A DNA stretch of 64,000 nt from Castanea sativa. Its lineage: Eukaryota > Streptophyta > Magnoliopsida > Fagales > Fagaceae. The stretch spans positions 1,828,001 through 1,892,000 of the forward strand of contig NC_134017.1 in assembly GCF_040712315.1 (NCBI RefSeq). Reading direction: 5' to 3'. The notes below the pieces were generated by a model. That model was not told the origin of the DNA and ran no database searches. It was given only the letters and a program-made list of their open reading frames with translations. The position numbers and the translations under genes are program-made. Shown in pieces: positions 43,932-55,079 of the stretch. Numbering within the stretch: the stretch's first letter is position 1; each line of letters begins with the position of its first letter.

Positions 43932-45690
43932 AGTTTAAGGCTCAGTAACTACTTCAGTGCGAGAAGTGAAAGTAAACCGTATTTTATAGAGCAACTTCAA
44001 ACAGTACCTAGGCCCCAGTGCCGTAATCAAACAACTTAGGACGGTGTGATCTCATGGTTAATTGGCTAGTGGCTAGGGCCCACAGCCTCCATGTTTGACA
44101 GTGGCTGTAACTTGTAAAAGACCCAAAATTGTAAAAGGCAGTCGGTAGAATTATGATCTTGTGTTTCATTTAATATCATACCCGACACCAGTTTGTGTCC
44201 ACTGCTCGCCACATGTCTTTTCATTTATCAAGGATTGAAGAGCATCTATCAAATTTAATCTCATCTTGCCCATGAATTTAGATTGATTAAATTATATTTT
44301 TGAGTATTCTGTATTTTTAACGACAAAGGTGTTTTAAGGTTTTAAATTTTTTGTTTTCACTTTCTAAAAATATCTCGGTATGGTAACCAACTTAACACTC
44401 TCTTAAATTGATTCAAAATATATTTGAGTACATATATACTGTGGAATATATACATGCGTATGTGGTTTGTTGCATAGACAAGCTCAAGATCCGATGGTAA
44501 TATGAATAAAGGATTAAAATATAATTTTTTGAACTAATTATCTACATTGACAAAGGTAGTATCCAGTGGGGAATTTCTTAAGCGCTTCGACATAAATTCA
44601 CCGATAGACATTATCGTTAGGTTCCTTAATTTAGTTGTTATACAAAAAAAAAAAGAGTTGCCTTAATTTAGTCGGCCAAATAGAAAATTTCCAAATTTTC
44701 CTTCCTTGTACGACTAATTCTTCGGTGGTCCTGGAAGTGTATGGAAGCAATTTTTTTTTTTTTGGGGGGGGGGGGGGGAGGGGGTAAACTATGGAAGTAG
44801 AATCTGTTTTTTTTTAATCACAGTTTTTAGTACTTAAATACTAAAAATTGTTGTTTAGAATCACATACTAAATAGGCTTTAACCCAATTTTTCTCATTTT
44901 GTTTTGAAAGAGTACAACGTATATTCTGATTGGTTTTGACTTTGGACCAACCGGTCATCATCAAAATATATTGTTTTGGCATAATGAATTTTTTTATAAA
45001 ATAAAATGGCACTGCCAAATTGAACATGTTGCAAAATCTTCGATTCGAACAAAAGTAATAAATCACAAAAGAGAAATTCTAGTCACAGATCAATTAACAG
45101 AATTTAAACAACATATATAAATGTAAAGAATATTGTCCAAAAGCCAAGCAATTCGCAAGCTAAAAATCATTACAGAAATAAAGGAACATTAAATTAAATA
45201 AATGGGAAAAAAAAAAAAAAGCAAGGCTAATACTCTAACATTGTTTTTTTTTTTTTTTTTTAAATTCGGGTAGTGGGTTTAGTTTGCTTAAGCCCTTGGA
45301 ATTGTACACGCTCAACTCACCAAAGCCTGATTTATTAATCAGTTGGAGTTAGACCACTAACTCCTACTGATTTTATTCAATTGCGCAATTAACGTATCGT
45401 AAGTACTAAGTCGTAACCTCATGTTGCAATAGAAGGGACCGTCCATGACGGGGACTTTTTGCATGTTAAAATTGTAACTGGAAAGTTTAGTTGTGGTGGG
45501 GAGTGTCATATCCTGAATCCATAGTCATGAACACGTCACACACGACACATCATACAATAGATAGCGGAGTTTTGGCTGTTTTCTTTTGTACGTAGGTGGG
45601 AATGAGAATATGAATTACGTGGAGGCTGTGAAGGTGAAGGGAAACTTCTCCTAGCTGCATGTTGGCTTTAGCTCCAAAAGTTTTTCAATT
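43932..45690. other. Non-coding stretch upstream of the minus-strand small gene
   Basis: The part just beyond 43,931 should hold its promoter and 5' untranslated region; TTTTATAGAG-like AT-rich DNA lies near 43,980. Further on are a T13-G15 run (44,751-44,778) and A/T tracts near 45,210 and 45,245. A minus frame at 44,827-45,066 shows no motif. Confidence 0.4.
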
Positions 45691-45692
45691 TA

Positions 45693-45693
<1 letters not shown>

Positions 45694-45742
<49 letters not shown>
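45694..45742. repeat. (AT)n microsatellite
   Basis: About 24 AT units without interruption. Confidence 0.95.
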
Positions 45743-45745
<3 letters not shown>

Positions 45746-46140
45746 GGAAAAAAAAAACTTTCTTTAATTAACAAAAATAAAATGTCTATTCCCACCCCCC
45801 CCCCACCACAAAAAAAAGAGTACTTTCTTTAAATAACAAATTATTATTTTTTATTTTAGTTTTTTCCTCTCTTCTCTAGTGAGTTTGGTTTATGGAGTCC
45901 AAGTAAAGAGTTTTTAACAAAAACAATTTCCTCTAGCATCTTTTAATTGTGAATCCTTTGTGGCGTGATGATGGGTCTATTGGAATCTTTTATTTGCTTA
46001 TGACTTATAAAGTTACGTTTGATTTATAGTCGTGCAATATATACACGTTTGATTCAATAAGGTGTTTAAAGAAATTAAGCACTTAGATTGTTTAACCTAA
46101 TTTATTAGCCAAATTGTAATGTAGGTTAATTAAGTAGGTT
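45743..46140. other. Non-coding stretch
   Basis: Contains a short C tract at 45,795-45,804. No gene seen. Confidence 0.4.
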
Positions 46141-46890
46141 TAGGTTAAACAATAACAATCATATCACAATAGTGAAAAAGTAAAGAAGACATGCGATATG
46201 ATGATCCCGGAAAAACTAATAAAACCATCTAATTTCATGGTAAAAAACTTGGAGAGAATTTAACCTAAACAATTCACAAGGAAACAAATTCACTAAATAG
46301 AATGGAAGTGTTTACAATAGATTTTTCCCTAAATCTAATGCTGCCTCTTGTAGTACTTACTCATGTGACCACACGTAGCTCCGAATCCACGGACTCTTCT
46401 ACTTGAATTTGTTGCACACAAACACTCTAGTTTGTGATTTTGAGATCCCACTCAAAGGTTAAGATCATTAGCAATAGTTAATCTTGTATGTAGCAACTTA
46501 TTTTCACCAGTTTATGCAATATTAATCTAATATTCGGTAGATGCTTATTGAGTTAGAAAGTTACAGAACCTCTCAGATTTCACAGGAGTAACTCACAAGA
46601 CTTTACAAGACTTTTTAAAACATGAATTAGGATTTTCCTTTTATACCTAGCAGTGTTAGACTCAAACCCTAGACGTTTTGCGGGCTTTATTTTAAATCTG
46701 CAGAATTCGAATCTTGATTGGTCGATGATCTCTCTATATCGGTCGAGCAAGGCAGATTCTGAATTCTTCCTTCTACAGCTTGACTGTTCTTGAATTTTGA
46801 CTGAATCAACTTGAGCAATGTTTATAACTGTTCTAAGACATAAATATCTTATACTAGACATGTTTTTGTACTTAGTTTACCAACATAGAT
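46141..46890 (-). mobile_element. Possible LTR remnant
   Basis: Base composition differs from the flanks and several features recall a plant LTR read on the minus strand: a TATAAAAGG-like TATA at about 46,645 (inverse of CCTTTTATA), CT-rich segments and the palindromic-looking GGTCGATGATC..GGTCGAGCAAGG. No second LTR, primer site or protein was found. The 93-codon minus frame (46,580-46,861) has no motif. Confidence 0.3.
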
Positions 46891-47094
46891 AAAATTAGAA
46901 CCTAAACATTTAATCTTAAATATTTAGAACCTAACAGCAACTTCAATGGACACCACTGGTGACTCCATGTTAGAGTCAGGGTGGTCAGAAGACCACCTTG
47001 GCTTGAAAAAAATAATCATTATTATTATATATAAAATTTAAAAATTTTATGATTTTTTTACCTTAAAAAAATGTGTGACCACCCTAATTTTCTT

Positions 47095-47460
47095 TAAGTC
47101 CAATATAATTAAACTTTGAACAAAATTTAGCAACAAACTTGGTTGTAAATTAAGGCTACAACTTCACTCAATATTTTTTTATTGGATATGAATTTTAACA
47201 ATTCCACAATTAGATCACATTTTTTTTTTCTTATATCCTCCATACTTGCAAAACTTCAAGAAGATTAAAGATAAATAGCTTATGTCATCAATCAAATGTT
47301 TAATTTTCAAATTTTTGTAGACTAAAATTATACGCAAAAAATAAGTTTATGGATTAAATAGTAAATAACATCTGATTGACATGAAACTTGACATGTGTTT
47401 TAAGAACATAAAAAAACATACAATTCAATGTAGATTTTCAAAATATATAGTCATATTAAT
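47095..47460 (+). repeat. Dispersed repeat family copy 3
   Basis: Longest copy of the family at 11.6 and 35.5 kb: AAATTTAGCAACAAACTTGG, GGCTACAACTTCACTCAATAT, CTTGCAAAACTTCAAGAAGA, TTTTTGTAGACTAAAATTAT, AATAACATCTGATTGACATG and AAGAACATA. Preceded by GTGTGACCACCCTAA, which has a relative at 52,915. Confidence 0.65.
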
Positions 47461-47849
47461 TTGTTTAGTGAAAGTTGTATTCTTAGGCTACAATAAGTTT
47501 GTAGTCAAACTTTAGTCATTTTAACAATATATTAGGCCTTTAGTCCTTTTAAAAAATTTATTTAACTAAAATTTTGAAAGAGATATAACTTGCAGAATTG
47601 ATAATAAGATATAACTATCTTTTTTATTAAATATTGTATAATTTAAGTTTCTTAATGACCACCCTGCTTCTCAAAAAAAAAAAAAAAAAAAAGACCACAA
47701 CTAAACTACTTTGCACGTGCACAACGCCAAAGCATTAAAGAATTTAAATTCCTATAACACCCCATATTCCACAATATATGACCCCACACACGGTTTTGGC
47801 CAAGCAGGCTGGTAAACATGAGTCAAGTCGTAAGATCAATGTCACGTGC

Positions 47850-48265
47850 ACAAAGGCACAAAGGAAAATGATTGATTATATTATGTGGACAAAGGCACAA
47901 CGGAAATGATCAGTTATCTTATGTGGACAAAGACACAATGGTAAATGATCGATTATATCATGTGGACAAAGGCACAAAGGTAAGTGATCAGCTATCTTAT
48001 GTGGACAAAGCCAAAAAGGAAAATGATCGATTATAGTATGTGGACAAAGCCACAAAGGAAAATGATCGATTATAGTATGTGGACAAAGGCAGAAAGGAAA
48101 ACGATGGATTATAGAAAGTGGACAAAGGCATAAAGGAAAATGATCGATTATATATATTATGTGGAAAAAGGCGGAAACGAAAATGATCGATTATGCTGTG
48201 TGGACAAAGGTACAAAGGTAAATGATCTATTATCTTATGTGGACAAACGCACAAAGGAAAAGGAC
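47850..48265 (+). repeat. Minisatellite, about ten units of ~39-41 bp
   Basis: Unit: ATGTGGACAAAGGCACAAAG then GAAAATGATCGATTAT. Units vary in small substitutions and one has ATATATT inserted. The minus-strand frame of repeated YNRSFSFL..LSTY and the plus frames are translations of the repeat. The array ends about 170 bp before the exon 1-like sequence of the 48.5-kb gene copy. Confidence 0.9.
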
Positions 48266-48431
48266 CAATCTTCTGTGCACAACGCGTACAAAGTCAACAA
48301 CACATGCAAGTCGCACCAAAATTCCTGTAAAGCCTGTCACAAAATTTGTATGTTATCTCAAACCATCATTTTATTTTTCTCCATTAAGCTCAAGCCCTTT
48401 TCCTTGTTCTCTGTCTCCGCTAATTCCTTCG

Positions 48432-48770
48432 AACGGGTGAGTGGTGACAATATAGCTATAACTATCTTTGTATTTTACAATTTCTGATTTTTCTTTTTTG
48501 GTTCTAGTATTCGTATAGAATTAATTTCCTCTTGTTATTTATTAAAGGAAAGAAATGTAGTTGCTTTTCGACCTCAAACGTGGTGCTCAAATACTTGGCC
48601 TGGTCATCCTCGTCATCACACTCGTTCTCACACTTTTCAGGCTTACAACGAACAGCACTCACACTGCTACCCAAACGCTTCTTGGGGACAACCTTGTCGA
48701 CAGCAATGGCGTTACCGGCAGCAGCCATGACACTATCCAACTTGTAACACTGAACGTCAACCCTCTCTGA
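48432..48770 (+). pseudogene. Copy of the small membrane protein gene, start lost
   Basis: An exon 1-like end (AACGG/GTGAGT at 48,432-48,440) has ACGG where the 18.3-kb gene has ATGG. In exon 2, an ATG at 48,555 is followed at once by TAG. After that the frame is open for 69 codons: DLKRGAQILGLVILVITLVL (hydrophobic), then a Thr/Ser/Asn-rich tail ending LVTLNVNPL. The nucleotide sequence matches 18,410-18,470 and the exons at 50.6 and 53.4 kb. A gene with another start is possible; as it stands it is more likely a pseudogene. Confidence 0.5.
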
Positions 48771-49719
48771 ATCTTTACCATTACTATATGATGGGGTACA
48801 GACTTCAATATTGTCCATGGAGGTCGTCCAAGGCAAGACCAAGAAAGCAAAAGTTGTAAGAACCTCATCCATAAAAAGCTCGTTCATGCAAGAAGGTGCT
48901 TGGACGAAGTTTTGAGTGGTCAAGTTTTACAAAACCACACCGTGCCGTCCAAGGGAACCATCAACTTCGTCCATAAGAAGGTCGTCCATAAAGGAACGAC
49001 CTCCCTGAGAAGCGAGATATGCTCATCCAGAGGACCTCCAGACGAGGACCTCTAGACGAGCCCTTGACACTTTCCCATATTAATTACTTTCCCGTATATC
49101 ATATTAATCAAACCCCTGCCTTCATTATTGTCCCGTATGTCATAATCAAACCCCACTCAATTTACTTTACGATAGTATTAATCAAATCTCTTTTTTGCTT
49201 AAGTATTAATCAAATCTCAATCCTTACTACTTTCCCATATGTCATAATCAAACCCCGGCCCTAAGGTCATATAAGGCGCGATCCAATAGAGGTTCCCTCA
49301 TCAAAAGCCCCATATATACATGATTTTCGACCTAAGCTATCGTGTCCAAACCCTTTCCATATTCTCTGCCTCCACTTCCTTTTATTGATATACAAATCAC
49401 CAAATAAATTATAAAAGAGTTGTCTTTGGACATGTTTGCCTTGTCCATTTTAACCATCTTTCCATTGTCTAAATGTTGTACAACAGACTCAACAGAGTAC
49501 TTTCCAAAATGCCAGATTTGGGTCATTGGACATGTAAGTTCATAAAAGTTAGAGCACTTCCATCAATGAGTGTACAACAGAAAAATTGTATAAAATTTAT
49601 ACATTTTTAGGCAAAAATGATCCACATCAACGACTATATAATTATGTAAATTTAAAAGTATGTAAATTTATACTATCACTATTTATTTTGCATTTTTTTT
49701 TCTTTTCATACCCTAAAGA
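48771..49719 (+). repeat. Flank of the 48.5-kb copy with internal repeats
   Basis: 49,080-49,260 repeats (A/T)CTTTCCC(G/A)TAT.TCATA and AATCAAACCCC about four times. 49,385-49,560 is the AGTACTTTCCAAA.TGCC.GATTTGGGTCATTGGACATGTAAGTT block shared with 51,210-51,355. No gene seen. Confidence 0.7.
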
Positions 49720-49722
49720 TAA

Positions 49723-50256
49723 GGGTCCGTTTGGTTAGAGAGATAAAAAAAAGTAAGAGAATAGAAAATAGGGAAATTATGGAAAATAGAAATGATAGAA
49801 GAGATTTTAATTTCCCTCAATTGTGTTTGATTGGGAGATGGAAAGTGGAAGAATGAAAAATGTAGTTTGTATAAATTACTCACATATATGCCCTACTAGA
49901 TTAAGAAAGTAATAAATTATATTTTTATTAAGAAATTGTGTATGGAGGGCATTTCATTAAGACAGTAAAGAAAAGTAGAAAACAAAGAAGCAAAAGATTA
50001 AAAAAAAAAATTTGTGAGTAAAAGAACATATTCCTGCTGGATATTTTTGTCCAAATTAAATCACTAATCCAGTTTTGAGTTTTCTACCCAGTTTTCTACT
50101 TATTTTGGAGATATTGCATTTTCGTGGGCCAAACAAGAAAATGCATGATCCCACCAATTTTTTTTTATCCTTTTTCTCCTTGCCAGAGAACACCAAATGA
50201 TATTTTCTCTCCTTTTTTTTCTATCTTTCCTATTCCATTTTCAACCAAAAATAGCC
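49723..50256. mobile_element. Tourist-like MITE, 534 bp
   Basis: GGGTCCGTTTGGTTAGAGAG on the left, inverse GGCTATTTTTGGTTGAAAAT on the right, TAA on both sides. The arms have the same purine/pyrimidine bias as the element at 30.58 kb, so it belongs to the same family. No coding frame. Confidence 0.75.
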
Positions 50257-50349
50257 TAATAGAAGAGAATGGATGTAAGCTTATATGTGAGTAGTGTTGT
50301 AGATTAAAAAAAAGAGCATCAATATATATATATATAAAAGAAAAAAAAA

Positions 50350-50870
50350 ATTATCTCGACAACAACTGTTTTTTTAACGAGGGTGGACCATGGACACGTC
50401 TGATGGTGTAGACAGAGCACGGCACCGAATTCCTTTGACTTCTCTCGTTGTTTTTGATTATTTATTTTTAACCTTCCTCCCCTGGCTATTTAAACTCATA
50501 CGTCATTCAGATCCGACATGCCTTTTCTTTCTAGTTATATTTTTGTTGGTTTTATTTTCTCTTTGTTACTGCATGCAGAGAACAAATGTCGTTGCTTAAT
50601 TCAGACGTTAAACTTGCTGCTTAAATACTTGGCCTAATGAATCTCATCATCACACTCGGTTCTTGCACTACGCAAGTTTACTACTAACAACACTGGTACT
50701 GCTACCCAACCGCTTCCTGGCGGCAACCTTGCCAGCAGCAGCCAAGACAACATCCAGCTTATGGCCTCTGAATGTCGATACGGATGTCCAAACCTTCCTG
50801 CTGGTGTGTATTTCTCATTGTTTTCGTACAAATCATGCAGTGATTTTACAACAAAACCTGTAGAGCTTTA
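50350..50870 (+). pseudogene. Broken copy of the small membrane protein gene
   Basis: Exon 1-like GACCATGGACACGTCTGATGG (start at 50,390) matches in position the sequence at 51,594-51,625. Exon 2-like sequence follows TGCATGCAG at 50,579: an ATG at 50,587 opens MSLLNSDVKLAA and then stops. The DNA beyond (CTTGGCCTAATGAATCTCATCATCACACTC.. in two parts) is the hydrophobic exon with small deletions and stops. Confidence 0.6.
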
Positions 50871-51560
50871 TGAATAAATAGTGAGATCATTCTTAATTCA
50901 TTTTTTTATTAATGAAAAAAAAAAGTGTGGATAAGATATGGGCCAAAAGGGGTAGAGGCCAGGGGGGAATTGATTTGGGCATTTAGGTCCAAATATTCAG
51001 TTTGGGGCTCCCAAAATAAAGATATAGATTTGGATTGATTTATATAGAAGGCCCAAATCAATATGGAGAGGTTTTTTTTTTTTTTTTTACCAGAAATGGG
51101 TCTCAATTTTTTTTTTCCTAATTACCAATTAGAGATTATGATATTTATACAGATGTAATGCTCTTTTGAATGATCTGGAACTGGATTTTTATTATTCTCC
51201 TACAAATGTCCAAATAAATTATTTAAGAGTTGTCTTTGGACATGTTTGCCTTGTCTATTTTAACCATCTTTCTCTTGTCTAAATGTTGTACAATAGAGTA
51301 CTTTCCAAATGCCAAATTTGGGTCATTGGACATGTAAGTTAATAAAAGTTAGAGCATGAGTGTATAATAAAAAAATTTGTATAAAATTTATACATTTTTA
51401 GGAAAAAATAACCCACATCAACGAATATATAGTTTGTAAATTTATATTGACATTATTTGTTTTCTATTTTATTTTTTATTTTTTCTTTACGCTGAGGATA
51501 AAATAAGAAAATGAATGTATTGTTGTATGTGGAAAAAGAAAAAAAAAAAAATTGTCTTGA
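50871..51560 (+). repeat. Duplicated downstream block (copy C)
   Basis: GGCCAAA..TCAGTTTGGG.CTC, AATTACCAATTAGAGATTATGAT, GATCTGGAACTGG and the GTACTTTCCAAATGCCAAATT segment match 10.98-11.42 and 19.06-19.45 kb. The last third matches 49,385-49,690. No gene seen. Confidence 0.8.
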
Positions 51561-51593
51561 CAACTATCGTTTTTTGTTTTTGTTTTTTTTTAT

Positions 51594-51906
51594 GAGGGTG
51601 GACACTGGAACGTCACCATGGTGATCAAATTTATTAGTTTGTAATGTAGTATTAATTTTATTTTTCTAGAATAAGTGTGCATATATAAACATCTTTCAAT
51701 GATATTTTTGAAAAATAGATTTAATTATAGTTATATTTTTTTTGGGTAACAGGGAAGAACATTTTCTCTTGCACCTCAAAGTCGCTAGTGCAATTGTCTC
51801 CCTCCTGATACTGGTTATTGCTCTCATTGTTGCGCTACTCAAGTGTGAACGCAATAGTAGCAGCCAGCCCAATATCGAAGTCGAACTTCCATCTATGAAT
51901 ATATGA
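51594..51906 (+). CDS. Small membrane protein exon (50 codons to stop)
   Basis: After an acceptor GGGTAACAG at 51,752 a frame is open to TGA at 51,904: EEHFLLHLKVAS, hydrophobic AIVSLLILVIALIVALL, then KCERNSSSQPNIEVELPSMNI. The tail (Cys, charged, Ser/Asn-rich, IEVEL) resembles the 43.6-kb product (RRCRSNSNEAHPRIELQ). The exon needs two leftover bases from exon 1, as in the 24.3-kb gene; the upstream GTCACCATGG/TGATC at 51,618 does not give that, so the first exon is unknown or lost. Likely a single-pass membrane peptide. Confidence 0.4.
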
Positions 51907-52570
51907 ACCTTTCTTTTTTGCTAAAATCTCTGAATATATGAACTGATGAGGCTTTGTCTTATAAGTTATTATTTCATGCTCTCTCTGTTATGTATTGTAT
52001 AATTCATTAATTTGTATTCACGTGTTGTAATCCTTTGTTTGAGCTGAATACACTATTTTCTGATATTTTATGAATAGAGTAGTGTAGAAATGATTGGTTT
52101 TGTTTCTATTCTATTTCTAGGTACAATTTAAGATTTTGGTTTTATTTTTCTGTTGGCAACAATCAATCAATCTGTTGGGGACTCTTTGCGTGGGCACTAT
52201 CGTGGCCTTTGCTTGAATACCCAAGCCCAAAACTACTCACATTGTATACTCATTTAACCCCGGCCTAAGCCCATTTCTAAATTTCCCTGGGTCCCACTCT
52301 TATCGTATACCCATTTAAGAAAGGCCTACGCCCATTGCAAAATTTCCCCGGTCCCACTTTTAAAGCATAGTTGAACCAACACAAATTTATACATACCAGT
52401 AAGTTAATAACCGACATACAAAATTTAGAAGGCAGCATGATGAGATCACTTTGTAGAGAGAGGAAAATTTTGACCAATCACAAATTGTCACACCACAAAA
52501 TGGAGGCAAGTTGAAATCCCGTTTTAAAAAATCAGCCTTAAAACAAAATTGAAACAATGAGGTTGTCCTA
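51907..52570. other. 3' flank and spacer
   Basis: 52,230-52,370 contains two similar ~70-bp pieces (CGTATACCCATTTAA, AAGCCCATT.C.AAATTTCCC.GG). No gene seen. Confidence 0.5.
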
Positions 52571-52576
52571 AGAGTA

Positions 52577-52620
52577 TGAAATGCGAAATGCGAAATGCGA
52601 AATGCGAAATGCGAAATGTG
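52577..52620. repeat. Short tandem repeat GCGAAAT x5
   Basis: ATGCGAAATGCGAAATGCGA and so on, 7-bp units in a row with one changed end. The open frame over it (KCEMRNAKCEMRN) is a repeat product. Confidence 0.9.
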
Positions 52621-52750
52621 GAAGTCAACAAAAGTAGGGAATTTATGGCCAAAATTAAATCTATTAAAATATTGAGAACTCTATGGTTATTGGTTACTTG
52701 CAGAACAAAACAAGTAAAAACAAAACTAGTTTCAAGTGGGAGCTCCAGAG

Positions 52751-53109
52751 CAGTGGCGTAGCTATTAAGGGACTGAGGGGGCCTGGGCCCCCAAAATTTT
52801 GGAAAAAATTAAATAAAAAAAAAATTTTGCAAATATTTGAAAATTTTTAAATAACTTTATCATTTTAGCCTCTATACTTAATAATAAACATTTTTTACCC
52901 ATAAAAAAATATTTGTGACCATCCTAAATTTTTTTTATGCCCAATAAAATTAAACTTTGGTCCATAATTTGGTCCACTTAACAATATATTAGGGTCTTTC
53001 AAGTAAAAAGAAAAAGTCCAAAAAAAAATTACACATTACTATTTTACATTTCATACAAAAAAAAATTATATATGCCTTTCCCAAAGATAAATTTCTGACT
53101 CCGCCACTA
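52751..53109. mobile_element. hAT-like MITE, 359 bp
   Basis: Perfect 8-bp duplication CTCCAGAG on both sides (52,743 and 53,110). Ends CAGTGGCGTAGC and inverse TAGTGGCGGAGTC. No transposase. The inside has GGGGGCCTGGGCCCCC near the left end. Confidence 0.88.
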
Positions 53110-53339
53110 CTCCAGAGTCCAGACCATTGGACCAACCTAGACCAGCTTAATAGCGAGTAGGAAGCTTGACATGTCTCTAAATATGGAGTGAGGGAAGTTA
53201 AATTGCCTAATGCTCTATTTAGGAGAAATTGGGCTCATATGAAAATGTCTCCTAAATAGAGCATACATATACACCACAAAAAACCAAAATAAGCTTCTTG
53301 AAAATGTTTTATGAACCATTTTTCTAATTATATTTTTGT

Positions 53340-53575
53340 TGCTTCTAGTATTGATTGATTGAATTAATTTCCTCTTGTACATTACTGTAGGGAACAAATG
53401 TTGCTTTTTTCTAACCTTAAACTTGCAACTGAAATACATGGATGGGTGATCCCTATCATCACACTCACTACACAAGTTTACAACTAACAACATGGGCAAC
53501 GATGGTGGTGTTGACGGCATCCAAGACAAAATCGAAATGATCAATCTAAATTAACGTCGTCAACCCTATCTAAGC
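53340..53575 (+). pseudogene. Broken copy of the small membrane protein exon
   Basis: After TTACTGTAG an exon like that at 50.58 kb begins GGAACAAATGTTGCTT; an ATG at 53,398 opens MLLFSNLKLATEIHGWVIPI, losing the long hydrophobic run, and stops at AACTAA. The DNA (CATCACACTCACTACACAAG, GACGGCATCCAAGACAA) is clearly related to 50,640-50,750. Confidence 0.6.
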
Positions 53576-53583
53576 TTCTAGTA

Positions 53584-53585
<2 letters not shown>

Positions 53586-53641
<56 letters not shown>

Positions 53642-53642
53642 A
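53586..53642. repeat. Compound microsatellite (CT)n-(AT)n
   Basis: About 16 CT units then 12 AT units. Confidence 0.95.
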
Positions 53643-54581
53643 TATTATGATGATATGTAATAGATATATGAGCATACAAAAGAATCTATATAAATATTTA
53701 TATGTAGTCATGATTTGACAATAAAAAACAATTGTTATGAATAAAATTTATAGTTGTAGGTTCCAATTAATTATACTAATAAAATCTCTAATAGTTGAAT
53801 AAGAGATTTAGGATTCAATTCTTGCATACAACAAAAGCTAATTGAAGTCTTGGTCTAATGATAAATAACACAATTATAAAAAGCGAACACCATAAATTGT
53901 AAAAAAGTGTTATAGTTTTCAAATTTACTTGTAAATTACCATATTAGTGAAATGATTAAGTTCCACATAGAATAGAAATAATAAAGGTGAATGGTTAATA
54001 AATGGTTTTGACATTAATACATTGATGTGGCGGTTTCGAATATTAACCAAGTGAAATAAATGCCAAGCCTTAGATAGTCATTGGCTCATTGGCCGATGTA
54101 GAAATTAACAGTTCTATTGGATGAGAATTAAAGACGTCTGGTTTTAATGGATTGGCCAACATTTTAACCCAACTATTAAATTTACTTTGGACCATTTAAC
54201 TCTCCAAAAATTGACAATTAAAAGTGTGAATCATTTTGTTCCCCAAAAAAAAAAAAAAAATCCAAACACTATTCCAATAAATTAATTGCCAATTTGATAA
54301 TAAAAATAACAGCCGGTGTAAAGGAAAACAGTTTTTTTTTTTTACTCATTTTAGTGCCAACTATAAATACACCACTAGAAACTAGAAAGAAATAAAAAAT
54401 GAAGAAGCAATGCCCTTATAATGGAGAAATTATACAGTCCTCATAATGAGTTAACTTCATAAATAAAAAAAAGAATACAATAGTGGAAAAGAAAATTAGA
54501 AAAAGAAAAAGTGATGGTTTGTTTCTTTCACTATCATTGCTCAGCCTAACAAAATTGAATTAATAGAGATTATATAGAAAT
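53643..54581. other. Non-coding stretch before the right-hand Tat element
   Basis: 53,930-54,010 resembles 17,635-17,720. 54,125-54,330 is a single copy of the 220-bp unit tandemly repeated at 19.55-20.23 kb. Ends with GAAAT, the likely target site of the Tat insertion. Confidence 0.55.
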
Positions 54582-55077
54582 TGAAGGGGATAAAAATAGT
54601 AAATGGATGGACAGAGATGACGGGTCGACACCATGAGTGACCCAGCTATGACGGTTGGGTGTTGCTGAATATCCGTCCTGTATAAATTAATTATGGCTGC
54701 CACGTGGCATGTCGTTTGATACATTTCGGATAAGCCTTTGCTTTATCCCCACGCAAACGTGTATATTTGGACTTCTTGCGACGCACGTTTGGGAAGACTC
54801 CTATATGGAAAGGAACTTGAGAAGGAAGTTGTATCCTTAAAGAAAGGTAATTCTACTCAATATAAATACCCCAGAAACCCTAGGTATGAAGGTACGCATA
54901 ATATTCTTAACTCTAGCACTCTAGGGTTAAAGGAACAAGATTCTAACTTGACCTTCGGAGGGTATTCGGCCGACACCACACCGGTGCTCTCTTCTAGGTT
55001 CTTCGTTTTACTTTTGCAGGTGTTGCTTTCGTTTGGGGAGTGCTTAGAACTCACTGGTGATATTTTCGGCATCATCA
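54582..55077 (+). mobile_element. 5' LTR of the right-hand Tat element (496 bp)
   Basis: Starts TGAAGGGGAT and ends CATCATCA, two bases before the primer site. Its first 260 bases equal 63,741-64,000 without a difference. It drives transcription of the element. Confidence 0.92.
54861..54868 (+). promoter_or_regulatory. Probable TATA box of the LTR
   Basis: TATAAATA followed by CCCCAGAAACCCTAG; a transcript start would be expected about 30 bases later. A second candidate, GTATAAATTA, lies at 54,680. Confidence 0.5.
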
Positions 55078-55079
55078 GT

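Noticed and set aside
46580..46861. 93-codon minus frame
   Set aside because: No motif, no signal, no paralogue; lies in a possible LTR remnant.
47997..48254. Minus frame with repeated RSFSF..LSTYYN
   Set aside because: Translation of the ~40-bp minisatellite.
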